From: Vicinamibacterales bacterium
GTDB taxonomy: Bacteria > Acidobacteriota > Vicinamibacteria > Vicinamibacterales > UBA2999
DNA: 64,000 nucleotides
Direction of reading: 5' to 3'
Assembly: GCA_030680175.1 (NCBI GenBank)
Contig: JAUXWO010000050.1
Span: 1-64,000, forward strand
Shown piece by piece: positions 60,086 to 64,000 of this stretch (positions are counted from its first letter, which is position 1; every line of letters starts with the position of its first letter). Under the pieces are notes generated by a model that ran no database searches, was not told the origin of the DNA, and worked only from the letters and a program-made list of their open reading frames with translations. The position numbers were made by a program, and so were the translations under genes.

Positions 60086-62260
60086 ATGCAGAAGTTCGTA
60101 ATCCTCTTGTTGTTCGTGTGCGCATGCGGCGCCTGGCCCGCCGCCGCCCAGACCGCCGACCCCGCCCCCCGCATGGCCGCCACGCGGATGGACGCGAACG
60201 AGCGCGTCGTGCTCGACGGCGTCCTCGACGAGGCGGTCTGGGCCCGCGCCGTGCCGGCGACCGACTTCCGCCAGCAGGAGCCCCTCGAGGGCGCGCCGGC
60301 CAGCGAGCCGACGGAGATCCGCATCGCCTACGACGCGAACAATCTGTACATCGGCGCCGAACTCTTCGACAGCGACCCCTCGGGCATCAAGGGCTTCCAG
60401 CGCCAGCGCGATGCGGGCCTCGGGTCCGACGACCGCTTCATGTGGATCCTCGACACGTTCCGCGACGGCCGCACGGCGTACTTCTTCGAGATCAATCCGG
60501 CGGGACTCCTCGGCGACGGCCTGCTGCGCATCGGCAGCGGCGGCAACATGAGCAAGTCCTGGGACGGCATCTGGGACGTGCGCGTCCGTCGGCACCAGCG
60601 CGGCTGGACGGCCGAGATCCGCATTCCCTTCCGCACCCTGAACTTCAACCCGCAGAGCGAGTCCTGGGGCATCAACTTCCAGCGCACGATCCGGCGCAAG
60701 AGCGAGGAGCTCGTGTGGAGCGGGTACCGCCGCAACCAGGGCCTGTTCCTGCCCATCAACGCGGGGGTGCTCACCGGGCTGCAGGGCATCTCCCAGGGCC
60801 TGGGCCTCGAAGCCAAGCCGTACATCGCCGCCAACCGGTCCACCATCGCCGGCGTCACGGACTCCGGGGCGGACATCGGCCTTGACCTCGGGTACAGCGT
60901 CACGCCGAGCCTGCGGCTCGCGATGACCGTCAACACCGACTTCGCCGAAACGGAGGTCGACGACCGCCAGGTGAACCTCACCCGGTTCCCCCTCTTCTTC
61001 CCCGAGCGCCGGCAGTTCTTCCTCGAAGGATCGAGCGTCTACAACTTCGCCGGCTCAAACGGCGTGAACCCGTTCTTCAGCCGCCGGATCGGGCTGGTCG
61101 GCGGCGAGCCCATTCCCGTGCAGTTCGGCGCGCGCCTCGGCGGCCAGGCCGGCGCCTGGGACGTGGGCCTGCTGCAGGTGCGCACCGGCGCCGAAGGCGC
61201 GGTGCCGACGGAGGACTTCTCGGTCGCGCGGCTTCGCCGCAATTTCTTCGCGCAGTCGTCGATCGGCGCCATCTACACGCGCCGCAGTGCCGATGACCTG
61301 GCCCTGCCCGATCACCACACCTACGGCGCCGACCTGGACATGTCGACGTCGACGTTCCTCGGCAACAGGAACCTGCAGTTCGAGGCGTTCTTCGCCGCGC
61401 ACACCGAGTCCACCCGCGACGATGGCACCACGATCGGTGACCGCTCCGCGCGCGGCATCCGCCTCAACTACCCGAACAACGTCTGGCAGGCGCATGTCTC
61501 GCTGCGCGAGTTCGGCGCCGCGTGGAATCCGGCGGCCGGCTTCGCGCCGCGCCGCGGGTTCCGCCGCCTTCAGCCCACGGTCTCCTGGAACCCCCGGCCC
61601 GCGCGGCTCGCGCAAGTGCGCGAGTTCCAGTTCCAGCTCTTCTTCGAACACCTGACGGATCTCGATGGCGTGCTCGAGACGCGACGTCTCGCGGCGCGGC
61701 CGCTCGGCATCCGCTTCACGCCGGGCGACCGCATCGAGGTCGAGGTCGCGAACCAGTACGAGTTCCTGGCCGGGGCGTTCCGGATCGCCGACGGCATCGT
61801 GCTCGCGCCCGGGGAGTACTCGTTCAGCGACATCACCGTGAATGGCTCGACCGCCAACCAGCGTGTCCTGTCCGTGCGAGGCGAGATGCAGTTCGGTCAG
61901 TTCTGGTCGGGCACGCGCCGCCGCACCGAGCTCGGCGCGACGGTGCGCCCGAACGGCAGCCTCAATCTGTCGGGGGTCATCGAACGGCAGGACGTCTCCC
62001 TGCCGGAAGGCGAGTTCGACACGACGCTGATGCGCGTGAACGCCAACTGGACGCCCACCCCGTTTGCGTCGCTCACCAACTCGCTGCAGTACGACGATGT
62101 CAGCCGCGGGCTGGGGCTGAACACGCGGCTGCGCTGGATCGTGCGGCCGGGCAGCGACTTCTACTTCGTCTACGCCCACAACTGGAGGGACGGAGATGGC
62201 CGCTTCATCACGCTGTCGCGCGGGGCGACGACGAAGCTGAACTATACGCACAGGTTCTAG
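60086..62260 (+). CDS. Carbohydrate-binding family-9/DUF5916 outer-membrane beta-barrel protein
   Basis: A 724-aa protein; ATG 60086 gives a signal peptide (MQKFVILLLFVCACGAWPAAAQ), so upstream in-frame starts are rejected. Residues about 30-220 resemble the CBM9-like domain (VVLDGVLDEAVWARA, IRIAYDANNLYIGAELFDSD, DDRFMWILDTFRDGRTAYFFEINPAG, GWTAEIRIPFRTLNF). The rest is a DUF5916 barrel ending in a terminal Phe (KLNYTHRF), an outer-membrane targeting signal. FPERRQFFLEGSSVYNF is a family motif. Function unknown; possibly polysaccharide handling. Followed immediately by a tandem repeat. Confidence 0.93.
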   Translation: MQKFVILLLFVCACGAWPAAAQTADPAPRMAATRMDANERVVLDGVLDEAVWARAVPATDFRQQEPLEGAPASEPTEIRIAYDANNLYIGAELFDSDPSGIKGFQRQRDAGLGSDDRFMWILDTFRDGRTAYFFEINPAGLLGDGLLRIGSGGNMSKSWDGIWDVRVRRHQRGWTAEIRIPFRTLNFNPQSESWGINFQRTIRRKSEELVWSGYRRNQGLFLPINAGVLTGLQGISQGLGLEAKPYIAANRSTIAGVTDSGADIGLDLGYSVTPSLRLAMTVNTDFAETEVDDRQVNLTRFPLFFPERRQFFLEGSSVYNFAGSNGVNPFFSRRIGLVGGEPIPVQFGARLGGQAGAWDVGLLQVRTGAEGAVPTEDFSVARLRRNFFAQSSIGAIYTRRSADDLALPDHHTYGADLDMSTSTFLGNRNLQFEAFFAAHTESTRDDGTTIGDRSARGIRLNYPNNVWQAHVSLREFGAAWNPAAGFAPRRGFRRLQPTVSWNPRPARLAQVREFQFQLFFEHLTDLDGVLETRRLAARPLGIRFTPGDRIEVEVANQYEFLAGAFRIADGIVLAPGEYSFSDITVNGSTANQRVLSVRGEMQFGQFWSGTRRRTELGATVRPNGSLNLSGVIERQDVSLPEGEFDTTLMRVNANWTPTPFASLTNSLQYDDVSRGLGLNTRLRWIVRPGSDFYFVYAHNWRDGDGRFITLSRGATTKLNYTHRF

Positions 62261-62261
62261 G

Positions 62262-62462
62262 GGGTGCCCGGGGTGCCCGGGGTGCCCGGGGTGCCCGAGG
62301 TGCACGGGGTGCCCGAGGTGCCCAGGGTGCTCAAGGTGCCCAGGGTGCTCGGGTGCCCGGGGTGCTCAAGGTGCCCGGGGTGCCCAAGGTGCCCAAGGTG
62401 CCCAAGGTGCCCAAGGTGCCCAAGGTGCCCAAGGTGCACGGGGTGCCGGGGTGCCCAGAGTG
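62262..62462. repeat. 9-bp tandem repeat GTGCCCGGG/GTGCCCAAG/GTGCTCAAG
   Basis: About twenty 9-bp units of GTGCCCGGG, GTGCCCAAG and GTGCTCAAG type starting two bases after a stop codon and ending just before the msrA stop codon. The same family as the tract at 4533-4748, here with different variants. Open frames on both strands are spurious. Confidence 0.95.
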
Positions 62463-62472
62463 CGCGGGGGGC

Positions 62473-63111
62473 CTATGGGGGCACTACGCCGATCGGGCAG
62501 CTCACCCCCGTGCCGCCATGCCCGCAGTAGCCGCCGGGGTTCTTCGAGAGGTACTGCTGGTGGTAGCCCTCCGCGTAGTAGTACGGGGGCGCGGCGGCGA
62601 TCTCCGTCGTGATGGGGCCGTAGCCGGCCGCCGTCAGGCGGGCCTGGTACGCGTCGCGCGACCGGATTGCGGCCTCGAGCTGCGCGGGCGTCGAGGTGAA
62701 GAGCGCCGATCGGTACTGCGTGCCGGTGTCGTTGCCCTGGCGCATCCCCTGCGTCGGGTCGTGTCCTTCCCAGAACACCTTCAGCAGGACGTCCAGCGCC
62801 ACCTGCGATGGGTCGTAAACCACGCGCACGACCTCGGTGTGCCCGGTCATCCCCGAGCACACCTCTTCATACGTCGGGTTCGGCGTCAGGCCCCCCGCAT
62901 ACCCGACCGAGGTGCTGACCACGCCCGGTGTCTCCCAGAACATCCGCTCGGCGCCCCAGAAGCAGCCCATGCCAACGACGAGGTGCTCGAGACCCGGGTC
63001 GGCCGGATCGAGGGACCGGCCATGGACGTGGTGCGCCACGGGCACCCGCATCGCGTCCGGACGCCCCGGCAGCGCCTCATCTGGCCCCGGCATCGATCTC
63101 ACCATTCCCAT
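62473..63111 (-). CDS. msrA: Peptide-methionine (S)-S-oxide reductase
   Basis: A 212-aa protein starting at 63111. The catalytic [12 protein letters not shown] (Cys about residue 50), [53 protein letters not shown] and [13 protein letters not shown] are standard MsrA motifs. The resolving Cys is likely in GGYCGHGG near the C-terminus. It repairs oxidised methionine. An N-terminal 40-residue extension precedes the core. A DUF2177 gene lies just upstream on the same strand (convergence is only with the DUF5916 gene). Confidence 0.96.
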   Translation of the reverse strand: MGMVRSMPGPDEALPGRPDAMRVPVAHHVHGRSLDPADPGLEHLVVGMGCFWGAERMFWETPGVVSTSVGYAGGLTPNPTYEEVCSGMTGHTEVVRVVYDPSQVALDVLLKVFWEGHDPTQGMRQGNDTGTQYRSALFTSTPAQLEAAIRSRDAYQARLTAAGYGPITTEIAAAPPYYYAEGYHQQYLSKNPGGYCGHGGTGVSCPIGVVPP

Positions 63112-63134
63112 GATCGTAGGTCCTCACGTCCCTC

Positions 63135-63548
63135 TCAGGACATCCATGTCTTCGCCGCCTGCATCGACACGGCGGTCAGGGCGCACAGGCACGCGCCCCA
63201 GATCATATCCACGACCGTCATCCGCAGCGTGAAGCCGTTGATCACGGCGTAGCTCGTGAGATCGTACACGCCGTATCCGATGAAGCCAAACAGGGCGCCG
63301 AACCGTGCCGCATCCCACAGGCTTCCCTGTTGCACCCTGGGCAGGACGAAGACGGCGATGCCCAGCACGATCAGGGCGTAGAGCACCGCCGCCGGTGCGA
63401 GGCGCGGGTCGAAGTTCTCGCCCGAGCGGCGCGCGAGCGCGCCGAGCTCGCTCTTGTAGAAGCCGTTGGCGACGAGGCCGATCCAGACGAAGTCCACGAC
63501 GACGAACACCGGGAACCCGACCGCCATCAGCTTCAGTGTGTCCAGCAT
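63135..63548 (-). CDS. DUF2177 family membrane protein
   Basis: A 137-aa protein from ATG 63548 with GAGGAG 7 nt upstream. Four membrane helices: LMAVGFPVFVVVDFVWIGLV, AVLYALIVLGIAVFVLP, ALFGFIGYGVYDLTSYAVI and MIWGACLCALTAVSM. The DFVWIGLVANGFYKSELG and GYGVYDLTSYAVINGFT motifs define DUF2177. Function unknown. It is 23 bp upstream of msrA and probably in one transcript with it. The open frame upstream, antisense to nadE, is not coding. Confidence 0.9.
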   Translation of the reverse strand: MLDTLKLMAVGFPVFVVVDFVWIGLVANGFYKSELGALARRSGENFDPRLAPAAVLYALIVLGIAVFVLPRVQQGSLWDAARFGALFGFIGYGVYDLTSYAVINGFTLRMTVVDMIWGACLCALTAVSMQAAKTWMS

Positions 63549-63668
63549 GCGATCTCCTCGGGGCAGGCCCGCACGGCCGCGACGGGGCATCCGGCGCGCC
63601 GTGCCATCCTGTGTAGGACGCCCGCCTGCGGAAAGGGTTCCGGTTCGGCTAAGATCGATGGCACTGAG

Positions 63669-64000
63669 ATGAGGCTCGTCAAGCTCGCCGTCGCCAGCGT
63701 GAGTCCCACCGTGGGCGCCGTCACCTCCAATGTGGCGCGGGTGATCGACCTCGCGCGCCAGATGGCGGCCGACGACGTCACGCTGGGCGCCTTCCCCGAG
63801 CAGGTAATCGGCGGCTACCCGCCGGAGGATCTCGTCCAGTGGCGCGGCTTCCTCGCGGGGCAGCACCGCAGCCTGCGGCACTTCGCCGCCGAGACAGCAG
63901 ACCTGGCCACCGTCTTTGTCCTGGGGCTGGCGGTCGGCGTGGGCGGGCAGGTGTTCAACGCCGCCGCCGTCGTGCATCGCGGGCGCATCCTCGGGTACGT
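63669..64000 (+). CDS. nadE: NAD synthetase, glutamine-dependent (N-terminal nitrilase domain; continues past window)
   Basis: At least 110 codons from ATG 63669: MRLVKLAVASVSPTVGAVTS, ARQMAADDVTLGAFPEQVIG, then YPPEDLVQW and FVLGLAVGVGGQVFNAAAVV. This is the glutaminase (nitrilase-type) domain of glutamine-hydrolysing NAD synthetase, with the catalytic Glu in FPEQ. The Lys, the Cys and the synthetase domain lie beyond the window. It makes NAD from nicotinic acid adenine dinucleotide. A plain nitrilase-family hydrolase remains possible, but the FPEQxxxGYPPEDL pattern is specific. Confidence 0.85.
   Translation, partial: MRLVKLAVASVSPTVGAVTSNVARVIDLARQMAADDVTLGAFPEQVIGGYPPEDLVQWRGFLAGQHRSLRHFAAETADLATVFVLGLAVGVGGQVFNAAAVVHRGRILGY

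Overview
The window is a GC-rich bacterial chromosome segment with dense, short-spaced genes on both strands. The gene content points to Acidobacteriota, most likely the Vicinamibacterales, although no rRNA is present to settle this. Pointers are a VWFA-related secreted protein of the acidobacterial type (52632-53561), a DUF2911 protein, a DUF5916/family-9 carbohydrate-binding outer-membrane protein, amidohydrolases with signal peptides, a TonB-dependent receptor with a carboxypeptidase-like N-terminal domain, gamma-glutamyltransferases and many GTG starts. Intergenic spaces carry degenerate 7-9 bp tandem repeats of several families.

Layout. 1-5240: a HEAT-like secreted protein and uvrA, a conserved unknown gene, a long 9/18-bp tandem repeat, a 61-aa protein and tRNA-Thr(CGT). 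5242-14415: an accessory island. Seven attC-like recombination sites lie in one orientation between 6102 and 12587 and separate small, mostly plus-strand genes: an unknown secreted protein, a PD-(D/E)XK-like protein, a DUF2254 membrane protein, a RibD_C/DHFR-like reductase, a YdjM-like membrane protein, BrnT/BrnA and a HigB/RelE-like toxin. No integron integrase is visible, so this is a cluster of attC sites lacking an integrase. One attC is split by a complete IS3-family element with a 4-bp target duplication. Three membrane-protein genes without recognisable attC sites follow (ICMT-like, CPBP protease, a small polytopic protein).

14567-27116: secreted and envelope enzymes (TPR protein, two amidohydrolases, class V aminotransferase, OmpA-like protein, YdjM-like hydrolase, acid phosphatase lipoprotein, alpha/beta hydrolase, gamma-glutamyltransferase). 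27157-36131: a cluster with GTP cyclohydrolase II, an alkaline-phosphatase-fold membrane enzyme, DoxX, CDP-alcohol phosphatidyltransferase, MDR dehydrogenase, a 6-pyruvoyl-tetrahydropterin-synthase-like protein, a glycosyltransferase, two methyltransferases and a RibD-type reductase. Together these suggest an uncharacterised pathway starting from a GTP-derived pyrimidine or pterin. A roughly 103-bp structured repeat occurs as inverted copies at 34196-34298 and 36804-36907, in each case starting on the TAG stop codon of a gene.

36270-64000: DUF2911 protein, two small c-type cytochromes, a P2A cation ATPase, cold-shock protein, prolyl oligopeptidase, a coupled TIGR04076/aldo-keto reductase pair, NhaC antiporter, a second gamma-glutamyltransferase, AbgT transporter, a 65-aa gene with its own promoter and terminator, acetamidase/formamidase, DCC-family thiol oxidoreductase, VWFA protein, Kef-type antiporter, old yellow enzyme, TonB receptor, LOG-family protein, DUF5916 barrel, MsrA, DUF2177 protein and the start of NAD synthetase. 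Most of this is ordinary chromosomal metabolism and transport. The novelty lies in the attC island, the RibA/PTPS/RibD cluster and the repeat elements.
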